This document shows positions 54,150 through 62,262 of a DNA stretch of 64,000 bases, in pieces (the stretch's first letter is position 1; every line of letters starts with the position of its first letter). The DNA comes from Cryptoclostridium sp036644995 (GTDB lineage: Bacteria; Bacillota; Dehalobacteriia; UBA7702). The notes below the pieces were generated by a model that had not been told where the DNA came from, ran no database searches, and worked only from the letters and a program-made list of their open reading frames with translations. The stretch covers positions 1 through 64,000 of the forward strand of contig JAVXOZ010000008.1 in the NCBI GenBank assembly GCA_036644995.1, given 5' to 3'. A program made the translations under genes and the position numbers.

Positions 54150-54184
54150 TAAACAAAAAAAGGATGCCCTAAACAACAGGGCAC
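54150..54184 (-). terminator. weak minus-strand terminator
   Basis: Six-bp stem TGCCCT / AGGGCA followed on the minus strand by ATCCTTTTTTTG. Confidence 0.5.
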
Positions 54185-54264
54185 TCTCTTGACAGTGGCT
54201 TTAATATTTTATTGATAATTTACAGGAAATAATTTACAGTAAAGTATAGCCTTCCAATATTTTA

Positions 54265-54310
54265 TTAAAACAGCGGCAATTACCTTAGTTGTAATTGCCG
54301 CTGTTTAATA
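54265..54310 (-). terminator. terminator after upp
   Basis: Perfect 16-bp stem AAACAGCGGCAATTAC with its complement and a 7-nt loop, then TTTTAATAAAAT on the minus strand. Confidence 0.85.
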
Positions 54311-54380
54311 AACTATTAGGAAAACCCTATTAGGAAAAACGCATATAACAGAGATTATTTTTATTATAATGATTTTATTT

Positions 54381-55010
54381 TTATAATGTGCCGTAAATCC
54401 TGTCCCCTGCATCTCCAAGACCCGGAAGAATATATCCTTTTTCGTTTAGTCTTTCATCTAAAGCACCAACATATATTTCAACGTCGGGGTGTGCTTCTTC
54501 CATGATTTTTACACCTTCAGGAGAGCCGATAATGCACATAAGCTTTATATCTTTGCCGCCTCTTTCTTTAATAAATGAGATTGCAGCGGCACTGCTGCCC
54601 CCGGTTGCCAGCATGGGGTCTACAACTATAACTTTGTGTTTTGCTATATCCCGTGGGAGTTTGCAGTAATATTCTACAGGTTTCAATGTTTCATGGTCAC
54701 GGTGAAGTCCTATGTGGCCTACTTTTGCAGCAGGCATTAAATCTAAAATCCCATCTACCATTCCTAAACCCGCACGGAGAATAGGTATAATGGCAACTTT
54801 TTGGGAAATTACTTTGCCCACAGTTTTGGTTAGTGGTGTTTCAATGTTAATATCTTCCAAGGGAAGATTTTTTGTGGCTTCATAGCCCATCAGTAAGGAA
54901 ATTTCATAAACTAATTGCCGAAAATCTTTAACTGTAGTGTTCTTATCTCGCAGCATGGTTATTTTGTGAGAGATTAAAGGGTGGTTCATAATGTGGACAT
55001 TATTATTCAT
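54381..55010 (-). CDS. upp: uracil phosphoribosyltransferase
   Basis: Salvages uracil with PRPP to UMP. 209 residues of normal length. PRPP loop VIVVDPMLATGGSSAAA; PILRAGLGMVDGILDLMPAA; GDAGDRIYGTL C-terminus for uracil binding. ATG follows GGAGG with 5-bp spacing. The adjoining uracil permease upstream is a pseudogene, so uptake must rely on another system or on internal salvage. Confidence 0.97.
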   Translation of the reverse strand: MNNNVHIMNHPLISHKITMLRDKNTTVKDFRQLVYEISLLMGYEATKNLPLEDINIETPLTKTVGKVISQKVAIIPILRAGLGMVDGILDLMPAAKVGHIGLHRDHETLKPVEYYCKLPRDIAKHKVIVVDPMLATGGSSAAAISFIKERGGKDIKLMCIIGSPEGVKIMEEAHPDVEIYVGALDERLNEKGYILPGLGDAGDRIYGTL

Positions 55011-55049
55011 GATCTGCCTCCAGTTCTTCTATTTTAGCTTTATCACATT

Positions 55050-55372
55050 CTAATTCTTGGGTAAAAGTAAATTCATAATTACACCAACAACCACGGCAAT
55101 GAATAAGCCTGAGAGTGTTAAGGAAACCGCACCAATATTTATGCTAAGACCGCCTGTGGCACTGAATGCCGCTAAAAAGGCAAAAGAAGAGCCCTGGAAT
55201 ACAGGAACCTCAAATTTGGTACATACATTAAAAATAAGCGTATCAAAGCCTACTGTAACCAGAGTTACTGCGGTATTTAAGCGGTAATAAGTGGTACTAA
55301 AATGGTGCTCCCAAACATTGCGAACATATGCTGGATGCCAAGAAGTAAATCCTTGCTGTTGAGTCTTTACAT
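55050..55372 (-). pseudogene. uraA: uracil permease relic (UraA/PyrP type)
   Basis: Not an intact frame. The minus strand encodes an ATG followed at once by a TAA stop, then in the same frame KDLLLGIQHMFAMFGSTILV, a permease N-terminus. After PLIT a -1 frameshift leads into LNTAVTLVTVGFDTLIF and a VPVFQGSSFAF motif. This joins directly to what looks like the permease C-terminus (LSINIGAVSLTLSGLF ... NLLLPKN, stop). About three quarters of a roughly 420-residue transporter is missing. It lies 39 bp upstream of upp, where an intact uraA would be expected. Confidence 0.8.
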
Positions 55373-55687
55373 TAAAAAAGTATCTTCTAAATCATTGTTT
55401 ATCAGATAAAACCCTTAAACTTTCAAAATTATACAATATTTTTATTTAATTGTCCAGTGGGTGTTCCTTGTCAATGTATTTTTTGGTGGGATAGGGAGTA
55501 AACACCACAGCCACATAGGTATAGAAGGTTAAAAAAAATTCTTTTTTAACACCAAGTGCAAATTTTTGTTTTTTATAGAACAATCAAAAAAAAATACAAT
55601 AACAAATAATTGAAATTACAAAACATTGTGAAAAGTAGATATATTTGACATATGTGTTGAAATACGCTCCTAAACGGCTTTTTTGGC

Positions 55688-55716
55688 TTGCAATTTATTT
55701 TCCATAGAAGTATAAT
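55688..55716 (+). promoter_or_regulatory. ech operon promoter P1
   Basis: TTGCAA (55688-55693), 17-bp spacer, perfect TATAAT (55711-55716), leaving a leader of about 125 nt. Confidence 0.65.
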
Positions 55717-55760
55717 TACAATGTAAATTTAACGTGGGTGCTCATTTCCATCAAATACCA

Positions 55761-55789
55761 TTGTCATTATTCGACATAATATGTATTAT
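55761..55789 (+). promoter_or_regulatory. ech operon promoter P2 with internal 0A box
   Basis: TTGTCA (55761-55766), 17-bp spacer, TATTAT (55784-55789). TTCGACA (55770-55776), an exact 0A box, lies inside the spacer, a position where a bound regulator would block RNA polymerase. Confidence 0.6.
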
Positions 55790-55847
55790 ACTAAAGAGAA
55801 GGAAATGAAAATACCCAAAGAAACCAAAAGAAGAGGGGGATTTAAAA

Positions 55848-57860
55848 TTGGATACCATGTTTCTCGGTACACTATCTGCACTAATTTTATTTCCGATCGT
55901 GGTTGCACTGATTCTTTTGGTTGTCAAATCTGACGGCGCAAGAAACGGCATTGTTAAAGTGGCTTCTATAGCCATTGCGGCTGCCTCTGTATTTCTTGCA
56001 GTACTGTATTTCATGAATGGGAGTCAAACCTTTGCCTTTGATGGCACAATGATTTCCTATGCTATGATGGCTATTGAGGTATTCCTCTGTGTAGTTATTA
56101 TCGCATTCAGCATTAAATACAAGTTCTATTGGGCCGGTGTTTTGGCAATCATACAAACTCCGATTATGATCTGGTTCGAAATGACCCATGGTCACGGAAT
56201 TGATATCAGTTACAACCTCTACGTCGACGGACTCTCGGTAATCATGGCTGTGATTATCGGCATCATTGGTACACTTATTGCGGTCTATGCTTTAGGCTAC
56301 ATGAAAGACTACCAACAGCACAACGAGGACCAGAAAGACAGAAGACCGTGGTTCTTCTTCGTTGTATTCATTTTCCTTGCCGCTATGTTCGGCCTTGTAA
56401 CATCCAATAACTTAATCTGGATGTATTTCTTCTGGGAAATTACGAGCTTAAGTTCGTTCTTCCTAATCGGATACTCCAAAACCCAAGAAGCAATCCGGAA
56501 TTCATTCCGTGCATTGATTATGAACTTGGGCGGCGGGTTGGCATTCTGTCTTGCCATTGTGTTCTTAGGTGTAACTTGTTACACTGTTGAATTTTCCGGA
56601 TTACTTGCTCAGGGATTAGCCGGTAGTTTAGGCATCTACATTATCGTACCTGTTGGTCTTTTGGCTTTTGCCGGTATTACCAAAGCCGCTCAAATGCCTT
56701 TCAACAGTTGGCTCCTTGGTGCCATGGTTGCACCTACTCCCGTTTCTGCTTTACTTCACTCATCTACAATGGTTAAAGCAGGGGTATTCCTAATTATCAA
56801 ATTGGCTCCCTTGATGGGTGTTTGGATTCCCGGTGCTACATCCGGTGCATTCGTCAATGGAATTTTCGCTTATAACTTTGCAGGCATCATGGTTATGATG
56901 GTTGGTGGTATCACTTTCCTTCTTGCCTCATTTGCCGCTATTTCCCAAAGCAATGCAAAAAGAGTATTGGCTTACTCAACCATTGCTAATCTTGGCTTGA
57001 TTGTACTTTGCGGTGGTATTGGTACACCCGCAGCAGTATGGGCAGGCATCATGCTTATTATCTTCCATGCTATCGCTAAATCTTTGTTGTTCTTAAGTGT
57101 TGGTACAGTAGAACATCGCATTGGTTCCAGAGATATCGAAGATATGGATGGCTTGTTTGTAAGATTACCTAAAGTTGCTATTTTCATGATTATTGGTATT
57201 TGCGGTATGTTTATTGCTCCTTTTGGTATGTTAATTTCCAAATGGGCAGCAATGGTTTCAATTATTGAATCCGGTAACCCAATATTGGTAATGATGTTGA
57301 TATTCGGTAGTGCAGCTACCTTGTTCTTCTGGGCTAAATGGCTCGGCAAACTTTGTGCTGTTGTTGCCGGTTGCGATGATAAAGAATCACTTGGTATTCC
57401 AAGTTCTGAAAAACTCGTATTGAGTGTTTTAGCAACATTTACCATTGCCATGTGTTTATTCTTCCCGGTGTTGTCTTCCGGTGTTATTGTTCCTTATCTC
57501 CAAAGTGCTTTCACAGCAACGGATATGGGGCTAATTGCAGAAAGCAACCTTATTATCATGACTATTCTTGTGGCTGTTATCGTTTTGATGGTAGTTTTCT
57601 TCTTTGGCAAAACCAAAAAGAAAATTGTTTCCATCTACTTATCCGGTGAAAATGTTGGGGATGATCGTACTTTCCGCAACTCCTTAAAACAACCGCAACA
57701 AGCACAACTCAAAAACTGGTATATGGAATCTTATTTCGGTGAACATAAGATGAATCTTATCGGTATCATCAGCACCGTAATTGTAATTGGTGGAACCTTT
57801 ATCTTAATCGCTGGTTACGCTCTTTACGTTTTATTAAGAATGTTTGGAGGTGCTGCATAA
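55848..57860 (+). CDS. echA: Ech hydrogenase subunit A (antiporter-like membrane subunit)
   Basis: A 670-residue NuoL/MrpA-like proton- or sodium-translocating subunit with about 16 membrane helices. Conserved charged helices include WMYFFWEITSLSSFFLIGY, FAGITKAAQMPFNSWLLGAM and APTPVSALLHSSTMVKAGVF, as in complex I antiporter subunits. It couples hydrogen/ferredoxin redox chemistry to ion pumping. It starts at TTG after AGAGGGGG; ATG 55857 is an alternative. The first 800 bp use more C/G-ending codons than neighbouring genes, consistent with high expression. Confidence 0.93.
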   Translation: MDTMFLGTLSALILFPIVVALILLVVKSDGARNGIVKVASIAIAAASVFLAVLYFMNGSQTFAFDGTMISYAMMAIEVFLCVVIIAFSIKYKFYWAGVLAIIQTPIMIWFEMTHGHGIDISYNLYVDGLSVIMAVIIGIIGTLIAVYALGYMKDYQQHNEDQKDRRPWFFFVVFIFLAAMFGLVTSNNLIWMYFFWEITSLSSFFLIGYSKTQEAIRNSFRALIMNLGGGLAFCLAIVFLGVTCYTVEFSGLLAQGLAGSLGIYIIVPVGLLAFAGITKAAQMPFNSWLLGAMVAPTPVSALLHSSTMVKAGVFLIIKLAPLMGVWIPGATSGAFVNGIFAYNFAGIMVMMVGGITFLLASFAAISQSNAKRVLAYSTIANLGLIVLCGGIGTPAAVWAGIMLIIFHAIAKSLLFLSVGTVEHRIGSRDIEDMDGLFVRLPKVAIFMIIGICGMFIAPFGMLISKWAAMVSIIESGNPILVMMLIFGSAATLFFWAKWLGKLCAVVAGCDDKESLGIPSSEKLVLSVLATFTIAMCLFFPVLSSGVIVPYLQSAFTATDMGLIAESNLIIMTILVAVIVLMVVFFFGKTKKKIVSIYLSGENVGDDRTFRNSLKQPQQAQLKNWYMESYFGEHKMNLIGIISTVIVIGGTFILIAGYALYVLLRMFGGAA

Positions 57861-58759
57861 TGCCATCAAATTTTGGTTTAATCAACATAATTTCTTTGGT
57901 TGCTTTCATAGTGTTAGCACCATTTGTAGGCGGCATATTGGCAGGTTTGGACAGAAGAATAACCGCCCGTATGCAAGGACGTTTTGGTCCTCCTATTCTT
58001 CAGCCCTTCTACGATGTTTCTAAATTAATGCAAAAAGAAGCTGTTACTGTTAATAAGGTTCAGGATTTCTATATTGGAGCATTCTTGTTCTTCATTATTA
58101 TTACCGGTGCATTCTTCTTCGTAGGCGGCGATTTACTTTTAGTAATCTTCACATTAACAACTGCCAGCATCTTTATGGTTGCAGCAGCTTATTCTTCCAA
58201 TTCACCTTTTGCTGAAATTGGTGCAGAACGTGAATTATTGCAAATGATGGCTTATGAACCTATGGTTTTATTAACTGCCGTTGGTTTCTACCTTGTTTGT
58301 GGAACTTTCAATGTATCTGAAATACTTGGTGCCGCAAAACCTGCAATTATTTATTTACCCGGTATGTTCATTGGCTTCTTGTTCATTTTGACCTTGAAGT
58401 TCAGAAAATCACCTTTCGATTTGAGTATGTCTCATCATGCTCACCAAGAATTGGTAAAAGGTCTTACCACTGAGTTTTCCGGTAAAACCTTGGCAATGAT
58501 TGAAATTTCTCACTGGTATGAAAACGTATTCCTTCTTGGTTTCGTTTATCTCTTCGTGGCTTATACTGCTGTGTGGAGTATACCTATTGCTATCCTTGTA
58601 TGTCTTTTGACCTACTTCCTTGAAGTATTCATCGATAACAATTATGCCAGAATGAAATGGGAAGTTGCTATTAATTCTTCGTGGATAGTTACCATGACCT
58701 TTGGTTTTGTTAACTTGCTTGCTGTTTATTTACTTAAATTGTTCGGTATTATTGTATAG
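57860..58759 (+). CDS. echB: Ech hydrogenase subunit B (NuoH-like)
   Basis: A 299-residue membrane subunit with about eight helices, homologous to NuoH/HycD. Seen: GLDRRITARMQGRFGPPILQPFYDVSKL near the N-terminus (shown in part of a longer motif), then NSPFAEIGAERELLQMMAYEP and SHHAHQELVKGLTTEFSGKT. It anchors the soluble hydrogenase arm to the membrane. It is coupled to echA by a TAATG overlap. Confidence 0.94.
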   Translation: MPSNFGLINIISLVAFIVLAPFVGGILAGLDRRITARMQGRFGPPILQPFYDVSKLMQKEAVTVNKVQDFYIGAFLFFIIITGAFFFVGGDLLLVIFTLTTASIFMVAAAYSSNSPFAEIGAERELLQMMAYEPMVLLTAVGFYLVCGTFNVSEILGAAKPAIIYLPGMFIGFLFILTLKFRKSPFDLSMSHHAHQELVKGLTTEFSGKTLAMIEISHWYENVFLLGFVYLFVAYTAVWSIPIAILVCLLTYFLEVFIDNNYARMKWEVAINSSWIVTMTFGFVNLLAVYLLKLFGIIV

Positions 58760-58770
58760 GAGGTGTAGAT

Positions 58771-59280
58771 ATGTCATCAGTAATTAAATCACCCTGGGTG
58801 ATCCATTATGATGCTTCCAGCTGCAACGGCTGCGACATCGAAGTGTTGGCGTGCCTCACTCCCATGTATGATGCAGAACGTTTTGGTATCATCAATACTG
58901 GTAACCCCAAACACGCCGATGTTTTCTTGGTAACCGGTGGTGTTAATGAACAAAATAAAAATGTTGTAAAACAGATTTATGAACAAATGCCTGAACCTAA
59001 AGTAGTAGTAGCTATTGGTATCTGTGCCGCCACAGGTGGTATATTCCAAGAATGTTACAACATCTTAGGTGGTGTAGACACTGTTATTCCCGTTGACGTT
59101 TATGTTCCCGGTTGTGCTGCCAGACCAGAAGCCATCATTGATGGTATCGTTCAAGGTCTTGGGGTATTGGCTGAGAAAAGCGCAAACTTGAAAAAAGGTA
59201 TTTTGCCCGCTAACACAGTGATTGAAGCAGGCAAAGACCAAGAAACTGTAACCGAAGCCGATGCGGCTCGTCCCGAGTAA
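58771..59280 (+). CDS. echC: Ech hydrogenase small subunit C (NuoB-like)
   Basis: A 169-residue electron-transfer subunit holding one [4Fe-4S] cluster proximal to the NiFe site. The ligands are in CNGCDIEVLACLTP, AIGICAATGGIFQ and VPVDVYVPGCAARPE. No twin-arginine signal, so it faces the cytoplasm, as expected for Ech. AGGAGG precedes the ATG. Confidence 0.95.
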   Translation: MSSVIKSPWVIHYDASSCNGCDIEVLACLTPMYDAERFGIINTGNPKHADVFLVTGGVNEQNKNVVKQIYEQMPEPKVVVAIGICAATGGIFQECYNILGGVDTVIPVDVYVPGCAARPEAIIDGIVQGLGVLAEKSANLKKGILPANTVIEAGKDQETVTEADAARPE

Positions 59281-59301
59281 GTATTAATTAGGAGGTAACC
59301 A

Positions 59302-59658
59302 ATGTATTTAGATTTCAATCTTGAAACCATTGAACCTACCGAATTGGTGGAAACTGCTCACAATTTAAAAGCCCAAGGCTATCGCATGGTACAAATTTGC
59401 GCCACAAAAATTCCTGAAGCTTTTGAACTAACTTATAGTTTCGATAAAGATCATGAACTCTACAATTATCGTGTAGTATTACCCGAAAATGAAGAAATCA
59501 TGAGCATTACCGATTCCTATTTTGCAGCTTTCGTTTATGAAAATGAAATGAAAGACCTTTTCGGTATTAAAATTAACCATATCGCTCTGGACTTCCAAGG
59601 TGGATTCTTCGTTACCGGAGAACCTACCCCCTGGAAAATTAGCGGAAGCGATAAATAA
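59302..59658 (+). CDS. echD: Ech hydrogenase subunit D (NuoC-like)
   Basis: A 118-residue homologue of NuoC/HycE N-terminus. Seen: ELTYSFDKDHELYNYRVVLP, then FAAFVYENEMKDLFGI, the conserved ENEMKDLFG matching the E-x-D-x-FG pattern of 30-kDa complex I subunits. It has a structural role at the large/small subunit interface. RBS AGGAGGT. Confidence 0.9.
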   Translation: MYLDFNLETIEPTELVETAHNLKAQGYRMVQICATKIPEAFELTYSFDKDHELYNYRVVLPENEEIMSITDSYFAAFVYENEMKDLFGIKINHIALDFQGGFFVTGEPTPWKISGSDK

Positions 59659-59674
59659 GAAAGGAAGGTAGATT

Positions 59675-60754
59675 ATGGCTAAGCAAACTATTATTCCTTT
59701 CGGACCCCAGCATCCGGTTTTACCGGAACCTGTTCATCTTGATTTAGTGATGGAAGATGAAACCGTTGTTCAAGCTATTCCCTCTATCGGATTTGTACAT
59801 AGAGGACTTGAAAAATTGGTGGAAAAAAAGGAATACACCGAATTAATGTATGTAACCGAACGTATCTGTGGGATTTGTGCTTTTGGTCATAACTGGGGCT
59901 ACTGTTTAGCAGCCGAAGGTTTGATGAAAATTGAAATTCCCGAAAGAGCTGAATACTTAAGAACTTTATGGCATGAAATGTCCAGAGTTCACAGCCATTT
60001 ATTGTGGCTTGGTCTTTTAGCAGACTCCTTCGGTTTTGAAAGTTTATTTATGCACTGTTGGCGTGTGAGAGAGCAAGTTCTCGACCTTTTTGAAAAAACA
60101 ACCGGTGGTCGTGTTATTTTCTCTGTTTGCAAAGTTGGTGGTGTTCATAGAGATATTTCTCCTGAAGTATTGGAAGAAATTGCTACTACAATGGAAAAAA
60201 TGAAAAAAGATTTTAAGGAATTAGCTGACGTTTTCATTAATGATGTTTCCGTTAAAAACCGTACAGTTGGCGTTGGTACCGTATCCAAAGCTGATGCTGA
60301 AGCTCTCTGTGCTGTTGGACCCACTGCTCGTGGTTCCGGTGTTGTTACCGATATTCGTTTAACAGGCCCCGGAGTTTACCAAAAAGTTGGTTTTGAACCC
60401 ATTGTAGAACAAGGTGGCGACTGCTATTCTCGTGCTGTTGTCAGAGTTAAAGAAGTTTTCCAATCCATGGATATGGTAGCAGAACTTTGCCGTACCATGC
60501 CTGAAGGCGAAATTGCCGTACCTGTTAAAGGTAAACCCAATGGCGAATTTGCCGCTCGCTTGGAACAACCCAGAGGCGAAGCATATTATTACTTAAAAGG
60601 CAATGACAGTAAATTCTTGGAAAGAATGCGTATCAGAACACCTACCAATATCAATATTCCTTTCATGGTGCAAGCCTTGGCAGGATGCGATTTAGCTGAT
60701 GTCCCTGTAATCGTTCTGAGTATTGACCCTTGCATTAGCTGTACAGAAAGATAA
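59675..60754 (+). CDS. echE: Ech [NiFe]-hydrogenase large subunit E
   Basis: A 359-residue catalytic subunit. NiFe ligands: N-terminal ERICGICAFGH (CxxC) and C-terminal DPCISCTER (CxxC). It also has GPQHPVLPEPVHLDL and GFVHRGLEKLVEKKEY, typical of group 4 enzymes. The protein stops right after CTER, so it has no cleavable C-terminal peptide. Maturation would not need a HycI-type endopeptidase, consistent with none being seen. RBS AAGGAAGG. Confidence 0.95.
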   Translation: MAKQTIIPFGPQHPVLPEPVHLDLVMEDETVVQAIPSIGFVHRGLEKLVEKKEYTELMYVTERICGICAFGHNWGYCLAAEGLMKIEIPERAEYLRTLWHEMSRVHSHLLWLGLLADSFGFESLFMHCWRVREQVLDLFEKTTGGRVIFSVCKVGGVHRDISPEVLEEIATTMEKMKKDFKELADVFINDVSVKNRTVGVGTVSKADAEALCAVGPTARGSGVVTDIRLTGPGVYQKVGFEPIVEQGGDCYSRAVVRVKEVFQSMDMVAELCRTMPEGEIAVPVKGKPNGEFAARLEQPRGEAYYYLKGNDSKFLERMRIRTPTNINIPFMVQALAGCDLADVPVIVLSIDPCISCTER

Positions 60755-60764
60755 GGAGGTAGAC

Positions 60765-61148
60765 ATGGCAGCATTTAAAATGGGTAAAGTAGTGTTGAGA
60801 AGCCTGTTTAAAAAGCCGGCTACCCTCATGTATCCCGTCGTACCCCGGGAATATACCCCCATAACAAAGGGGCATATGACTATCGATATTGATACATGTA
60901 TCTTTTGTGGGCTTTGTGCTAAAAAATGCCCCACCAATGCGATTACAATTGATCGTGAAGCCAGAACATGGAGCATTGAAAGAATGAATTGTATCCAATG
61001 CAGCTGCTGTGCTTGGGCGTGTAAACAGGATAGCTTAAAAATGGATCCTTTATACACCACACCATCCACAGAAAAAATTGTTGACTTGGTTCAAGGACCT
61101 CCCAAAAAAGAAAAGAAACCGGCCGCAACAGAAGGTGCAGCAGTTTAA
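60765..61148 (+). CDS. echF: Ech hydrogenase ferredoxin-like subunit F
   Basis: A 127-residue polyferredoxin. Two [4Fe-4S] motifs: CIFCGLCAKKCP and CIQCSCCAWACKQDSL. It passes electrons between ferredoxin and EchC. A Lys/Pro/Ala-rich tail follows. The start is ATG 60765 after AAGGAGG, inside a longer frame that overlaps echE. Last of the six ech structural genes. Confidence 0.94.
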   Translation: MAAFKMGKVVLRSLFKKPATLMYPVVPREYTPITKGHMTIDIDTCIFCGLCAKKCPTNAITIDREARTWSIERMNCIQCSCCAWACKQDSLKMDPLYTTPSTEKIVDLVQGPPKKEKKPAATEGAAV

Positions 61149-61173
61149 TCGCTGTTGCTTATAAGGTGAATCA

Positions 61174-61518
61174 ATGCACGAATTTCCAATTACCCAACAA
61201 ATTATAAAATTAGCTGAAAAGCACGCAAAGGAAAACGGTGCTTCTGCTGTAACCAAGGTAAACTTGGTTGTAGGACTGTATTCAGGTTTCATTGGTGAAA
61301 GTATACAAATGTATTTTGATGTTATTGCAGAAGGTACTCTTTGTGAAAATGCCACCATTGAAATAAAAGCCGTTAAGCCAAAGTTAAAATGCAGTAAATG
61401 TGGTGAACTTTTTGAAAGACAGCCTATGTCTTTTAAATGCCCCTATTGTGATGGCGAAGGTGAACCCACAAAAATTGGAAAAGAATTCTATATTGATTCC
61501 ATAGAAATTGAAGCATAA
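61174..61518 (+). CDS. hypA: hydrogenase nickel-insertion protein HypA
   Basis: A 114-residue Ni/Zn metallochaperone. The N-terminal Met-His-Glu (MHEFPITQQI) binds nickel, and the Zn finger is CSKCGELF ... FKCPYCDGEG. It works with HypB to deliver nickel to EchE. It follows echF by 25 bp. Confidence 0.95.
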   Translation: MHEFPITQQIIKLAEKHAKENGASAVTKVNLVVGLYSGFIGESIQMYFDVIAEGTLCENATIEIKAVKPKLKCSKCGELFERQPMSFKCPYCDGEGEPTKIGKEFYIDSIEIEA

Positions 61519-61521
61519 TTT

Positions 61522-61550
61522 ATGGGGCAGGTGATTATCGCCTGCCCCAT
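61522..61550 (+). terminator. hairpin between hypA and hypB
   Basis: Perfect 10-bp GC-rich stem ATGGGGCAGG / CCTGCCCCAT with a 9-nt loop. It is followed only by AATTCCTTTA rather than a clear T-run, so it may be an attenuator or mRNA processing/stability element. Confidence 0.45.
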
Positions 61551-61574
61551 AATTCCTTTAAAAGGAGAAGAAAG

Positions 61575-62231
61575 ATGCATGATATTTTAAAAATTGATTT
61601 AAAAGAAAACATTCATGATGAAAACGACCATATTGCAGTTCACGTCAAAGAAGATATGACGGAAAAAGATGTAATGGTTATCAACGTTATGGGCGCACCC
61701 GGTGTTGGTAAAACCACAACTTTAAAAAATATTTTTAAACATTTAAAAGATTCCAAGCCTTATGTTATTGAAGGCGATATTGAAAGCGATATTGATACCA
61801 AAGATTTGCAAAATATGGGGATTACAACTTTTCAAATAAATACCTTTGGAGCTTGTCATTTAGATGCACCCATGATTCGTGATGCTGTTAAAAAAATAGA
61901 TTTCGATAAAAAGGGTATTCTATTTATTGAAAATATAGGCAATCTTGTTTGTCCTGCGGAATTTTCCATTGGCGAACATGTTAAAATGTTAATAACCACA
62001 GCTACTGATGGTAGTGATAAACCATATAAATATCCTTTGGCTTTTGAAAAAGCAGATATTATTATTATCAATAAATGTGATTTATTACCTTATGTTGATT
62101 TTGATGAAGAATTTTTTATGAAGGGTGTACGTGCCCAAAACAAAAATGTGCCTGTGTTTAAAGTATCCGGTCGCTCCGGTGAAGGGTATGATAAAGTTAC
62201 CGCTTGGTTAGAAGCTCATGGTACAAAATAA
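61575..62231 (+). CDS. hypB: hydrogenase nickel GTPase HypB
   Basis: A 218-residue SIMIBI-class GTPase driving nickel insertion. Walker A GAPGVGKTTTLKNIF; EGDIESDIDTKDL switch region; FIENIGNLVCPAEFSIGE metal/dimer motif; INKCDLLPYVDFD G4. It lacks the His-rich nickel-storage tail some HypB proteins carry. Strong RBS AAAGGAG. Confidence 0.95.
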   Translation: MHDILKIDLKENIHDENDHIAVHVKEDMTEKDVMVINVMGAPGVGKTTTLKNIFKHLKDSKPYVIEGDIESDIDTKDLQNMGITTFQINTFGACHLDAPMIRDAVKKIDFDKKGILFIENIGNLVCPAEFSIGEHVKMLITTATDGSDKPYKYPLAFEKADIIIINKCDLLPYVDFDEEFFMKGVRAQNKNVPVFKVSGRSGEGYDKVTAWLEAHGTK

Positions 62232-62262
62232 TACAGAATTTATAGGAAAGGGGGCTTACGCC

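Larger units (their letters stand above)
54063..54380. other. regulatory region between upp and sigG
   Basis: It holds the upp terminator (54265-54310), a second weaker minus-strand terminator (54150-54184) and a perfect 0A box (54143-54149). No convincing sigma-F/G promoter could be fixed by eye. Confidence 0.5.
55373..55847. other. intergenic region upstream of the ech operon
   Basis: It contains two promoters for the hydrogenase operon. It also contains a 45-codon minus-strand open stretch (near 55459-55600, ending KKYIDKEHPLDN) that looks protein-like but has no ribosome site or ATG. I do not call that as a gene. Confidence 0.4.

Noticed and set aside
55057..55287. 76-codon plus-strand frame
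   Set aside because: It is antisense to the uracil permease relic, whose minus-strand translation is clearly permease-like.
55459..55600. 45-codon minus-strand open stretch ending KKYIDKEHPLDN
   Set aside because: It looks protein-like, but no ATG or ribosome site is present and I recognise no family. It may be a gene fragment; left uncalled.
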